Assembly (NCBI RefSeq): GCF_014235185.1
Contig: NZ_CP060131.1
Coordinates: 4,409,501-4,473,500 of the forward strand
Length of the DNA: 64,000 bases
Source: Pseudonocardia petroleophila
Lineage (GTDB): Bacteria; Actinomycetota; Actinomycetes; Mycobacteriales; Pseudonocardiaceae
Reading direction: 5' to 3'
Position 1 is the stretch's first letter. Every line of letters begins with the position of its first letter. The notes beneath the pieces are model-generated. The model did no database searches. It saw only the letters and a program-made list of their open reading frames with translations, and was not told the origin of the DNA. The position numbers and the translations under genes are program-made. This document shows, in pieces, positions 15,639 to 23,950 of the stretch.

Positions 15639-16409
15639 GTGACCACCCGTGTGCCTGCCGTGCCCGTCACCCTGCGTGCACTCGGTCGTGCCTTCGGCGA
15701 CCGTCCGGTGCTCGCCGGCATCGACCTGGACGTCGCGGCCGGTGAGGTCGTGGCGCTGCTGGGGGCCTCGGGCAGCGGCAAGTCGACGCTGCTGCGGCTC
15801 GTCGCGGGCCTGGACCGGCCGACGGCGGGGGAGGTGCTCGTCGACGGCACCCGCGTCGACGGCATCGAGAACCGCGCCGCCGTCGTGTTCCAGGAGCCGC
15901 GGCTGCTGCCGTGGCGCACGGTCGCGGAGAACGTCGCGTTCGGGCTCCCCGACGGCACGGCGCGCGCCGCCGGCCGCGAGGAGGTGGCCCGCGCGCTGGA
16001 CTCGGTCGGGCTCACCGCGTTCGCCGGGCACCGCCCGCGCGAGGTGTCCGGCGGCATGGCGCAGCGCACCGCGCTGGCCCGCGCGCTCGTCCGGCGGCCC
16101 GGCGTCCTGCTGCTCGACGAGCCCTTCGCCGCCCTCGACGCGCTCACCCGGCTGCGCATGCAGGACCTGGTCGACGACCTGCAGCGGACCTCCGGTGCCA
16201 CGGTCCTGCTCGTCACCCACGACGTCGACGAGGCGCTGCAGCTCGCCGACCGGGCCGTCGTCCTGTCCAACGACCCCGCGGGAGCCGGGATCGGGCACGT
16301 GCTCGACGTCCCCGGTGACCGCCCGCGCGACCGCGCCGATCCCGTGCTCGCCGCCCTGCGCGTCGAGCTGCTCGACCGCCTCGGCGTGCCCCGGCACGCC
16401 CCCGCCTGA
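15639..16409 (+). CDS. ssuB: Sulfonate/taurine ABC transporter ATPase
   Basis: The 256-residue ATPase of a sulfonate importer. Walker A is GASGSGKST (~42-50), the Q-loop VVFQEPRLLPWRT, the signature EVSGGMAQR, Walker B VLLLDEPFAALDA and the H-loop VTHDVDEA. The VVFQEPRLLPWR form is typical of nitrate/sulfonate/taurine importers. The frame is open upstream into the leader region, but GTG 15639, eight nt after AGGA, is the likely start. It is cotranscribed with the binding protein and permease and controlled by the leader peptide. Nitrate or another alkane-sulfonate-like substrate is the main alternative. Confidence 0.88.
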   Translation: MTTRVPAVPVTLRALGRAFGDRPVLAGIDLDVAAGEVVALLGASGSGKSTLLRLVAGLDRPTAGEVLVDGTRVDGIENRAAVVFQEPRLLPWRTVAENVAFGLPDGTARAAGREEVARALDSVGLTAFAGHRPREVSGGMAQRTALARALVRRPGVLLLDEPFAALDALTRLRMQDLVDDLQRTSGATVLLVTHDVDEALQLADRAVVLSNDPAGAGIGHVLDVPGDRPRDRADPVLAALRVELLDRLGVPRHAPA

Positions 16410-16452
16410 TCCTCCCCGCCTGACCCTCCCGACGACTCTCGGAGCCGCCGTC

Positions 16453-17469
16453 ATGTCCCGTCTCGCCCGCCTCGGCGTGTTCCTCGCCGCCTCCGCCCTG
16501 CTCGCCGGCTGCGTGTCGGGGGAGAGCTCCGACGGCTCCGTCGACGCCGCGCCGGCCGGTGAGGTGCAGCTCAGCCTGGACTACGCCTACTACAACCCCG
16601 AGAGCCTGGTGATCAAGGAGCAGGGCTGGCTCGAGGAGGAGCTCGGCGCGGGGTCGGTGGAGTGGATCCTGTCCCAGGGCAGCAACAAGGCCAACGAGAA
16701 CCTGCGCGCGAACGTGATCGACATCGGTTCGACCGCGGGCACCCCCGCGCTGCTCGCCCGCGCGAACGGGTCGCCGATCAAGTCGATCGACGTCTACAGC
16801 CGCCCGGAGTGGTCGGCGATCGTCGTCGCGGCCGGCTCCCCGATCACGTCGGTGGAGCAGCTGCGCGGGCAGAAGGTCGCCGCCACCCAGGGCACCGACC
16901 CCTACTTCTTCCTCCTGCAGGCCCTCGCCCAGGCCGGCCTGTCGGCGTCGGACGTGGAGATCGTCAACCTCCAGCACTCCGACGGGCGCACGGCGCTGGA
17001 GCGCGGTGACGTCGCCGCGTGGGCCGGGCTCGACCCGTTCATGGCGCAGTCGGAGCTGGAGGCCGGCTCGACGCTGATCTACCGCAACCTCGACTTCAAC
17101 TCCTACGGCCTGCTCAACGCGACCGAGTCGTTCATCGAGGAGCAGCCCGAGCTCGCGCAGACCGTCGTCACCGCCTACGAGCGGGCCCGGGCCTGGATCG
17201 CCGAGAACCCCGACGCGGCCGTGCAGACGCTCGCCACCGCGGCGGGCATCGACCCGGAGATCGCGCGCCGCCAGCTCACCGAGCGCACCGACCTCGCCAT
17301 CGACCCGGTGCCCGGCGAGCCGCAGCGCGCGGTGCTGTCGCGCCTGCTGCCGCTGCTCGTCGCCGACGGGCTGGTGCGCTCCGAGCAGGAGGCGACCACC
17401 GCGCTCGACACCCTGTTCGAGCCGCGCTTCGCCGAGGCGGCCCGCGGGACGGGCTCGGCAGGCGCGTGA
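16453..17469 (+). CDS. ssuA: Sulfonate ABC transporter substrate-binding lipoprotein
   Basis: A 338-residue lipoprotein: signal peptide with lipobox LLAGC (Cys ~19), then a NrtA/SsuA/TauA-type binding fold. Characteristic stretches are LDYAYYNPESLVIKEQGWLE, QGSNKANENLRAN, IGSTAGTPALLARANG and the hinge strand KVAATQGTDPYFFLLQAL. These match aliphatic-sulfonate binding proteins closely. ATG 16453 is the only sensible start before the signal peptide. The leader peptide upstream supports a sulfur source as substrate. Its stop overlaps the permease start as GTGA. Confidence 0.87.
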   Translation: MSRLARLGVFLAASALLAGCVSGESSDGSVDAAPAGEVQLSLDYAYYNPESLVIKEQGWLEEELGAGSVEWILSQGSNKANENLRANVIDIGSTAGTPALLARANGSPIKSIDVYSRPEWSAIVVAAGSPITSVEQLRGQKVAATQGTDPYFFLLQALAQAGLSASDVEIVNLQHSDGRTALERGDVAAWAGLDPFMAQSELEAGSTLIYRNLDFNSYGLLNATESFIEEQPELAQTVVTAYERARAWIAENPDAAVQTLATAAGIDPEIARRQLTERTDLAIDPVPGEPQRAVLSRLLPLLVADGLVRSEQEATTALDTLFEPRFAEAARGTGSAGA

Positions 17470-18278
17470 CCCTCACCGAGCAGCCCACCGCCGTCACCTC
17501 GGCGCCCCCGCCGCCCCGGGCCCGCCGCGGGTGGTGGCGGGCCGCGGCGCTGGGTCTCGTCGTCCCGGTGCTGTTCGTGCTGGTCTGGCACCTGCTGGCG
17601 ACGTCGGGGGAGTTCTCGCCGTCGCAGCTGCCGACGCCGGGGGCGGTGCTGGCGGCGTTCGTCGAGCTGCTCGGGCGCGGCGAGCTGTGGCGGCACATCG
17701 GGATCAGCACGCAGCGGGTCCTGCTCGGGTTCGCGGTCGGGGCGGGGGCCGGGCTGGTGCTCGGCGGGCTGGTGGGGCTCGCCCGCCCGGCCCGGTCGCT
17801 GCTCGCGCCGTCGATCCAGGCGGTGCGCGCGGTGCCGTCGCTGGCCTGGGTGCCGCTGCTGCTGCTCTGGCTGGGCATCGGGGAGACCCCGAAGATCGTC
17901 CTCGTCGCGATCGGCGCGTTCTTCCCCGTCTACACGACGGTCTCGGCGGCGCTCGACCACGTCGACCGCCAGCTCGTGGAGGTCGGCCGCGCCTACGGCC
18001 GGTCGGGGCTGCGGTTGTTCCTGTCCGTGCAGCTCCCGGCGATCGCCCCCGGCACGCTGGCCGGGATGCGGCTGGGGCTCGCGCAGGGCTGGCTGTTCCT
18101 GGTGGCGGCGGAGCTGATCGCGTCGTCGATCGGGCTGGGGTTCCTGCTGATCGACAGCCAGAACACCGGCCGCACCGACATCCTGCTGCTGGCCATCGTG
18201 CTGCTCGCCCTGCTGGGCAAGCTCACCGACAGCCTGCTCGGCCTGGCCGAGCGGCGGCTGCTGCGCCGCTGGAGCTAG
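17466..18278 (+). CDS. ssuC: Sulfonate ABC transporter permease
   Basis: A 270-residue inner-membrane permease of the BPD-transport family with about six hydrophobic segments. The EAA-type coupling loop is seen around VDRQLVEVGRAYGRSGLRL. The segment RAVPSLAWVPLLLLWLGIGE is characteristic of nitrate/sulfonate/taurine permeases. It is translationally coupled to the binding protein (GTGA overlap). Its TAG stop lies in the CTAG at 18275-18278 that also provides the stop of the opposing decarboxylase gene. With SsuA and SsuB it would import organosulfonates; no FMN monooxygenase (SsuD/TauD) is adjacent. Confidence 0.9.
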   Translation: MTLTEQPTAVTSAPPPPRARRGWWRAAALGLVVPVLFVLVWHLLATSGEFSPSQLPTPGAVLAAFVELLGRGELWRHIGISTQRVLLGFAVGAGAGLVLGGLVGLARPARSLLAPSIQAVRAVPSLAWVPLLLLWLGIGETPKIVLVAIGAFFPVYTTVSAALDHVDRQLVEVGRAYGRSGLRLFLSVQLPAIAPGTLAGMRLGLAQGWLFLVAAELIASSIGLGFLLIDSQNTGRTDILLLAIVLLALLGKLTDSLLGLAERRLLRRWS

Positions 18279-19711
18279 CTCCCCGGTGCGGCCCCGCGCA
18301 GCCGGTCCCACAGCGCCACGACGTGCTCCCGCTCCGTCGCGACCGAGCCGATCGCGACGCGGACGACGTGGCGCCCGTCCACGACGGTGTGCGTGAGCAG
18401 GGCGGTCCCCGAGGCGTTGACGCGTTCCAGCAGCGCGCGCGTCGCCCGGTCGTCGGCATCGGGGTCGCCGGTGTCCAGGCGGAAGCAGACCAGCGACAGC
18501 GACCGCGGCACCGCCAGGACGAACCCGGGCTCCGCCTCGATCCACGACGCCAGCTCCGCGGCCAGCGCCACGTGCCCGCGCAGGTGCGCGCGCAGCCCCT
18601 CCAGCCCGAAGCCGTGGATCACCGTCCAGAGCTTCAGCGCCCGGAACCGGCGGCCGAGCGGCACCTGCCAGTCGCGATAGTCGACGACCGCCCCGGAGTC
18701 GGTGGCGCTGTTGCGCAGGTACTCGGGGGTGATCGACAGCGCGTCGGGGAGGGCGGCGGCGTCGCGCACCCACAGCAGCGAGGCGTCGAACGCCGTCATC
18801 AGCCACTTGTGGGCGTCGGTGCAGAACGAGTCGACGTGCTCCACGCCGTCGAGCAGGTCGCGGTGCTCGGGGCACAGCGCCGCCACCCCCGCCCAGGCCG
18901 CGTCGACGTGCACCCACACGCGGTGCGGGGCGGTGACCGCGGTGATCGCGGCGACCGGGTCGACCGCGCCGGTGCCGGTGGTGCCGACGGTCGCGCAGAC
19001 GAGCACGGGCCGCAGGCCGGCGGCCACGTCGGCGGCCAGCATCTCCGCGAGCGCGTCGGCCGACATCGCGAGCGAGCCGGGCGACGGCGGCACCACCCGC
19101 AGCGCCCGCGCGCCGAGCCCGGCCACCCGCACCGCCTTGGCGAGCGAGGAGTGCGTCTCGGCGGTGACGTAGACGCGTTCGGTGCCGTCGACGCCGGACT
19201 CCCGCCACGCGCCCCCCGACGTCCGGTGCAGCGCCGCGAGCAGGGCCACGAGCGCCGCGGAGGACGCGGAGTCGGCGATCGTGCCGCCCCCGCCGCCGGC
19301 CCAGGTGAACGCCGGGCCGAGGCCGAGCGCGTCGGCCAGGCCGTCGAGCAGGACCTGCTCGACCTCGGTGGCCGCTGGCGAGGTCGACCACAGCATCCCC
19401 TGGACGCCGAGCCCGCCGGAGAGCAGGTCGCCCAGCACCGAGTGCAGCGAGGCGTTCGCCGGGAAGTAGCCGAAGAACCCGGGGTGCTGCCAGTGCGTGG
19501 TGGCCGGGACGACGACCCGGTCCAGCTCGCCGAGCAGCGCGCCCAGCTCCCGGGGCGCCTCCGGGAGGGTGTCCGGCAGCTGCGACCGGACCCACCCCGG
19601 CTCCACGGCTGGTCGCACCGGCAGGTCGCCGACGCCGGCCCGGTACCCCGCGATCCAGTCGACGACGGCGTACCCCAGCCGCCGGAACTCCTCGGGATCG
19701 AGATCCGTCAC
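18275..19711 (-). CDS. Aromatic-L-amino-acid decarboxylase (PLP group II)
   Basis: A 478-residue PLP enzyme. Diagnostic motifs are THWQHPGFFGYFPANAS near the N-terminus, the PLP-stacking segment AETHSSLAKA, the Asp of VDAAWAG and the Schiff-base Lys ~301 in TDAHKWLM, the aromatic-amino-acid decarboxylase signature. It probably makes tryptamine, tyramine or phenethylamine. GTG 19711 is preferred over GTG 19732 because it gives a GTGA four-nt overlap with the upstream hydrolase stop and has AGAGG before it. Coupling to a lipoprotein hydrolase suggests a joint role that I cannot name. Tryptophan versus tyrosine preference cannot be read from sequence alone. Confidence 0.9.
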   Translation of the reverse strand: MTDLDPEEFRRLGYAVVDWIAGYRAGVGDLPVRPAVEPGWVRSQLPDTLPEAPRELGALLGELDRVVVPATTHWQHPGFFGYFPANASLHSVLGDLLSGGLGVQGMLWSTSPAATEVEQVLLDGLADALGLGPAFTWAGGGGGTIADSASSAALVALLAALHRTSGGAWRESGVDGTERVYVTAETHSSLAKAVRVAGLGARALRVVPPSPGSLAMSADALAEMLAADVAAGLRPVLVCATVGTTGTGAVDPVAAITAVTAPHRVWVHVDAAWAGVAALCPEHRDLLDGVEHVDSFCTDAHKWLMTAFDASLLWVRDAAALPDALSITPEYLRNSATDSGAVVDYRDWQVPLGRRFRALKLWTVIHGFGLEGLRAHLRGHVALAAELASWIEAEPGFVLAVPRSLSLVCFRLDTGDPDADDRATRALLERVNASGTALLTHTVVDGRHVVRVAIGSVATEREHVVALWDRLRGAAPGS

Positions 19712-21069
19712 AGGAACCTCTCGCTCAGCCACGCCGTGACCGCGTCCAGCACCTCGGGCGCGATCGTCGTCTCGATGGTGCCGTACTCGCCGATCGCGCC
19801 CGTGGCCGTCGGCTGCATGAGGTGGTTGAGGCCGGGGAAGGTCCGGACGGTGGCGTCCGGGCCGCCCGCGAGCAGGTCCCGCATCGGGCCCTCGCTCTGC
19901 GACGGCGGCACCTGCAGGTCCTTCTCCCCGAAGAACGCGAACACCGGCACGTCGAGCGAGCGCAGGGCGGGGGCGGGGTCGTGGAGCAGGAACGGGGCGA
20001 GGTCGAGCGTCGAGTCCACGATCGCGTCGACCTGCTCCGGGCCCGGGCGCTGCGACTCCGGCAGCGTCGCGAGCTGGCCGATGATCTCGTCGCGCGACCG
20101 CGCCCGGGCGGCCTCGACGTCCCCCGCGCGCAGCAGGTCGGTGAACTCCGCCAGGAACGCCAGGTAGGCGTCGGTCTCGGCGGCGGGCGCGCCCGCCTGC
20201 TCGCGCAGCAGCCGGTTCTGCAGGATCAGCACGTCCTCGCCGGACACGGCGGGCCCGGCCATCGAGACCACGAACGCGACGTCGCCCCGCGACGCGGCGA
20301 GCGGGCCCAGGTAGCCGCCCTCGCTGTGCCCGAACAGCCCGACGCGGGCCGGGTCGATCCCGTCGGTGCCGCGCAGGAACGCGACGCCGGCGAGCGCGTC
20401 GTCGGCCAGCACCTCGTACGGCGTGCCGGACGCCGCTCCACCGGACCCGCCGACGCCCCGGTCGTCGGTGCGCAGCACGGCGAACCCGGCGCGGGTGAGG
20501 GTGTCGGCGAGCAGCAGGAACGGCTTGTGGCCCTCGATCGTCTCGTCGCGGTCCTGCGCACCGCTGCCGGTGATCATGACGACGGCGGGGAACCGCCCGG
20601 CGCCGTCGGGGCGGGTGAGCGTGCCGGCCAGGGTGACCTCGCCGCTGGGGAAGGTCACGTCGTCGGCGCGGTAGGGGAACGGCGGCCGCGGCTCCTGCGG
20701 GCGGGCCGCGGCCACCGGCTCGCCGCGGGTCAGGGCGAACGGGGTGGCCGGGGCGGCGCCCTGGGTGTAGTCGCCGCTGATCGTGTCGCCGTCGAGCGTT
20801 CCGCGGAACGTCGCGCCGCCGGGGGCGTCGGGCAGGGCGAACGTGACGGCGGCGCCGTCGACCCGCACGTCGCGCAGCGGGAGGCCGGTGACCCCCTGCG
20901 CGGGGATGTCGATCCCGCCGCCGTCACCGGAGAAGGTGAGCCGGACCTGCAGCGGCGAGCCGGGCGCCTCGATCCGGCCCTGCCAGGTGCCCTCGATCGC
21001 GGTGGGCCCGGGCGGGGCTCCGCACGCAGCCGTCAGGACGAGCACGACCGCCATGATCCACCACCTCAC
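19708..21069 (-). CDS. Lipoprotein alpha/beta-hydrolase (S33/DAAP-like)
   Basis: A 453-residue lipoprotein. The N-terminus MRWWIMAVVLVLTAAC is a lipoprotein signal. Residues ~25-110 form a beta-rich N-domain (TAIEGTWQGRIE...GDTISGDY), followed by an alpha/beta-hydrolase domain with VVMITGSGAQDRDETI, the nucleophile elbow GHSEGGYLG, a late Asp in FFGEKDLQVPP and His in GLNHLMQPT. GTG 21069 is chosen because TACGGT (21076-21081) ends exactly six nt upstream, as for other leaderless genes here. The family cleaves esters or small peptides extracellularly. It is coupled by GTGA to the decarboxylase. Confidence 0.87.
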   Translation of the reverse strand: MRWWIMAVVLVLTAACGAPPGPTAIEGTWQGRIEAPGSPLQVRLTFSGDGGGIDIPAQGVTGLPLRDVRVDGAAVTFALPDAPGGATFRGTLDGDTISGDYTQGAAPATPFALTRGEPVAAARPQEPRPPFPYRADDVTFPSGEVTLAGTLTRPDGAGRFPAVVMITGSGAQDRDETIEGHKPFLLLADTLTRAGFAVLRTDDRGVGGSGGAASGTPYEVLADDALAGVAFLRGTDGIDPARVGLFGHSEGGYLGPLAASRGDVAFVVSMAGPAVSGEDVLILQNRLLREQAGAPAAETDAYLAFLAEFTDLLRAGDVEAARARSRDEIIGQLATLPESQRPGPEQVDAIVDSTLDLAPFLLHDPAPALRSLDVPVFAFFGEKDLQVPPSQSEGPMRDLLAGGPDATVRTFPGLNHLMQPTATGAIGEYGTIETTIAPEVLDAVTAWLSERFL

Positions 21070-21075
21070 GGCCCC

Positions 21076-21081
21076 ACCGTA
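21076..21081 (-). promoter_or_regulatory. -10 box (TACGGT) of lipoprotein hydrolase gene
   Basis: Read on the minus strand, TACGGT ends six nt before GTG 21069. It lies in the 19-nt gap after the acyl-CoA ligase stop, giving the hydrolase-decarboxylase pair its own leaderless promoter. Confidence 0.55.
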
Positions 21082-21088
21082 TCCGCAC

Positions 21089-22627
21089 TCAGACGGCGGG
21101 CTCCGCCACCGACGCGGCGCCGTGCGCGGTGCGCAGCGCGGTCTTGAGGACCTTCCCGCTGGGGTTGCGCGGCAGGGCGTCGACCAGCACGATCCGCCGC
21201 GGCCGCTTGTAGGCGGCCAGGTGCTCACGGGAGAACGCCTCGATGTCGTCGGCCGTCGGCGGGTCGGCGGGGTCGCGCGGCGCGATCACCGCGAGCGGGG
21301 CCTCGCCGTAGCGCTCGTCGGGGACGCCGATGATCGCGACCTCGGCCACCTTCGGGTGCGCGGCGAGCGCGTTCTCGACCTCGGCGCAGTAGATGTTCTC
21401 GCCCCCGGAGATGATCATGTCCTTCTTGCGGTCGACGACGTAGAGGTAGCCGTCGGGGTCGGCGCGCACGAGGTCGCCGGAGTGGAACCAGCCGCCGCGG
21501 AAGGCCTCGGCGGTCTCTTCGGGCTTGTTCCAGTACCCCGCCATCACGGTCGGGCCGCGGTAGACGATCTCGCCGACCTCGCCCGGGGCCACGTCGACCA
21601 TCTCGTCGTCGACGATCCGGACCTCGACGCCCACGATCGGCTTCCCGATCGAACCGATCTTGCGGATCGAGTCCTCCCCGCCGAGCATGCAGGTGACGGG
21701 GCTGCACTCGGTCTGGCCGAAGGCCGTCATGACCTCGGCCCCGGGGAAGGTGTCGATCATCGTGCGCAGCAGCGTGGTCGACGCGGGAGCGGCCCCCCAC
21801 ACCGCCCGGCGCAGCGCGGACAGGTCCCGGTCGCGGACGCCGGGCACCGCGACGATCGCCGCCCACTGCGCCGGCACGAAGAACACGGTGGAGACGCGCT
21901 CGCGCTCGAGCAGGTCGAGCATCGCCGACGGGTCGAAGCCGCCCGACGGCGTCAGCACGGTGGTGCCGCCCGCGATCAGGGTGTTGTAGAAGCCCGACAC
22001 CCCGGCGATGTGGAACAGCGGCGCCCCCGACATCCCGACGTTGTCGCCGACGCCCGAGCCCGCCTGCAGGGCGTTGGCGTAGGCGTGCAGGTACATGTTG
22101 CGGTGGCTGAGCACCGCACCCTTGGGCCGGCCGGTGGTGCCGGAGGTGTACATGACCAGCGCGGGTGCGGCGTCGTCGACGGGCAGCTCCGTGTAGTCCT
22201 CCGACCCGCCCGCGAGCAGGTCCTCGTGCCCCGCGCCGATCGTGACGACGGTGCCCGCCCCGGCCGCCCCGGCGAGCGGCGCGAACGCGTCGTCGGCGAC
22301 GACGACCCGCGCCCCGGAGTCGGTCAGCACGTAGGTGACCTCCTCGGCGACGAGCCGGAAGTTCACCGGCACGCAGATCGCGCCGAGCCGCAGGACCGCG
22401 GCCATCGCCTCGATCAGCGGCACGCTGTTGAGCGCCAGCACCGCCACCCGGTCGCCCGGGCCGACGCCGTGCCCGGCGAGCACCGAGGCCATCCGGCTGA
22501 CGCGGGCGTGGGTCTGCGTCCAGGTGAGCGTCAGGTCGCCGTCGCGGAAGGCGACCGCGTCGGGGGTGGTGCGGGCGAAGCGGGCGACGAGGTCGCTCAT
22601 CGTCATGCCCTGTCCGGAGACCGTCAT
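21089..22627 (-). CDS. Fatty-acid-CoA ligase, FadD type
   Basis: A 512-residue ANL enzyme, the normal size. AMP-binding motifs are MYTSGTTGRPKGAVLSHRN (~165-183), FGQTE, the hinge YVVDRKKDMIISGGENIYCAEVE and the catalytic Lys in LPRNPSGKVLKTALR near the C-terminus. It would activate a carboxylic acid as acyl-CoA with ATP. The start at 22627 is favoured by CAGGGT ending six nt upstream. It is divergent from an MFS transporter. Chain-length preference is not evident. Unlike the ligase at 29.0 kb it has no dehydrogenase partner beside it. Confidence 0.9.
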   Translation of the reverse strand: MTVSGQGMTMSDLVARFARTTPDAVAFRDGDLTLTWTQTHARVSRMASVLAGHGVGPGDRVAVLALNSVPLIEAMAAVLRLGAICVPVNFRLVAEEVTYVLTDSGARVVVADDAFAPLAGAAGAGTVVTIGAGHEDLLAGGSEDYTELPVDDAAPALVMYTSGTTGRPKGAVLSHRNMYLHAYANALQAGSGVGDNVGMSGAPLFHIAGVSGFYNTLIAGGTTVLTPSGGFDPSAMLDLLERERVSTVFFVPAQWAAIVAVPGVRDRDLSALRRAVWGAAPASTTLLRTMIDTFPGAEVMTAFGQTECSPVTCMLGGEDSIRKIGSIGKPIVGVEVRIVDDEMVDVAPGEVGEIVYRGPTVMAGYWNKPEETAEAFRGGWFHSGDLVRADPDGYLYVVDRKKDMIISGGENIYCAEVENALAAHPKVAEVAIIGVPDERYGEAPLAVIAPRDPADPPTADDIEAFSREHLAAYKRPRRIVLVDALPRNPSGKVLKTALRTAHGAASVAEPAV

Positions 22628-22727
22628 CCACCCACCCTGGCCCGGCCGTCGTGGCGGGGGCAAGGGGTGGCGAGCCTCACGCGGCCCGGGGTCGGCGGGC
22701 GCGGGCCGCGAGGAGGAGGGTCGCCGG

Positions 22728-23885
22728 GTGACCACCGTCCCCGACACCCGGCTGCGCCTGCTCCAGGCCGCCGCGCTCACCAGCACCTGCGACCGCTTCG
22801 CGATCGCGCCGCTGCTCGTCGTGATCTCCCTGGACCTGGGCGCGTCGCTGGCCGCCGTCGCCGGCGTCGCGAGCGTCTACTTCCTCGCCTACGGCCTCAT
22901 GCAGCCGGTGTGGGGGCTGGTCAGCGACCGGATCGGCCGGGTGCGAGTCATGCGGATCGCGCTGGTCGGGGCCGCGCTCGGCGGGATCGGGTCGGTGCTG
23001 GCGCCGGACCTGCTGGTCCTGGGGATCACCCGGGCGGTCGCGGGCGGGTGCTTCGCCGCGCTGATCCCCACGACCCTGGTCTACGTCGGCGACGCCTGGC
23101 CCGCCGACGTGCGGCAGCGCCCGCTGTCCGACGTGCTGGCGGCGTCCTCGCTCGGGGTCGCGGCCGCGACCGCGGGGGCGGGCCTGCTCGCCGACGTCGT
23201 CGGCTGGCGGGTCGTCCCGGGCGTCACGGCGACGGCCGCGGTGGCGCTGTGGTTCGCGCTGGCCCGGCTGCCCGAGCCGGACCGGGCCCCGACCGGGGGC
23301 AGCCCGTGGCACGCGCTGCGCGGGGTGCTGCGCTCGCCGTGGGCGGTCGCGGTGCTGGCGCTCGCGGTCAGCGAGGGGATCGTGGTGCTCGGGGTGCTGA
23401 CGTTCCTCGCGCCCGCCGCGCAGTCGCTCGGCACGACCGCGACCGTCGCCGGGTTCCTCGCGGCCGGGTACGGGCTGGGGGCGCTGGCCTGGTCGCGGCT
23501 GGTGCGCCGGCTCGTCGGGCGGGTGCCGCCCGCCGGGCTCGCGGCGATCGGCGGGGCGTTCCTCGTCGCGGGCTGGGCGGTGCCCGCCACGGCGCTGAAC
23601 CTCGTGACGATCGCCGTCGCGGGCGCGCTCGTCGGCGGCTCGTGGGCGTTCCTGCACTCGACGCTGCAGGCGTGGGTCACCGAGGTCGTGCCGGAGCAGC
23701 GGGCCTCGGCGGTGGCGCTGTTCGCGGCGTCGCTGTTCCTGGGCAGCGCCGCGGGCACCGCGCTGTTCGCGCCGCTGGCCGAGGCGGGGGCGTACCCGCT
23801 GGTGTTCGGGCTGGCCGTCGCCGCCGCGGTGCCGGTCGCGCTGCTGTCGGCGGCCGGGCGCCGGGCCTACGCCCGGCGGGGGTGA
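22728..23885 (+). CDS. Major facilitator superfamily transporter
   Basis: A 385-residue, ~12-helix integral membrane protein. The loop 2-3 motif GLVSDRIGRVRVMR (~60-73) is the MFS motif A, and the loop between helices 4 and 5 contains YVGDAWPADVRQR. The repeat-like second half starts near PWHALRGVLRSPWAVAVL. GTG 22728 follows a strong GGAGGAGGG ribosome site. Drug or metabolite efflux is the usual role of this 12-helix type; the substrate is unknown. It is divergent from the acyl-CoA ligase. Confidence 0.88.
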   Translation: MTTVPDTRLRLLQAAALTSTCDRFAIAPLLVVISLDLGASLAAVAGVASVYFLAYGLMQPVWGLVSDRIGRVRVMRIALVGAALGGIGSVLAPDLLVLGITRAVAGGCFAALIPTTLVYVGDAWPADVRQRPLSDVLAASSLGVAAATAGAGLLADVVGWRVVPGVTATAAVALWFALARLPEPDRAPTGGSPWHALRGVLRSPWAVAVLALAVSEGIVVLGVLTFLAPAAQSLGTTATVAGFLAAGYGLGALAWSRLVRRLVGRVPPAGLAAIGGAFLVAGWAVPATALNLVTIAVAGALVGGSWAFLHSTLQAWVTEVVPEQRASAVALFAASLFLGSAAGTALFAPLAEAGAYPLVFGLAVAAAVPVALLSAAGRRAYARRG

Positions 23886-23950
23886 CCGGGGATGTGACGG
23901 TCCGCGGACACCGCGCGCCGGGGGCGGGGCCCGTCGGCGATCATGGCCGC

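Noticed and set aside
20798-20809. Another perfect GTTCCGCGGAAC in the lipoprotein hydrolase gene
   Set aside because: It encodes ATFRGTLDGD, a natural beta-hairpin in the N-domain, and lacks the repeat's flanks, so it may be coincidence rather than an inserted element.
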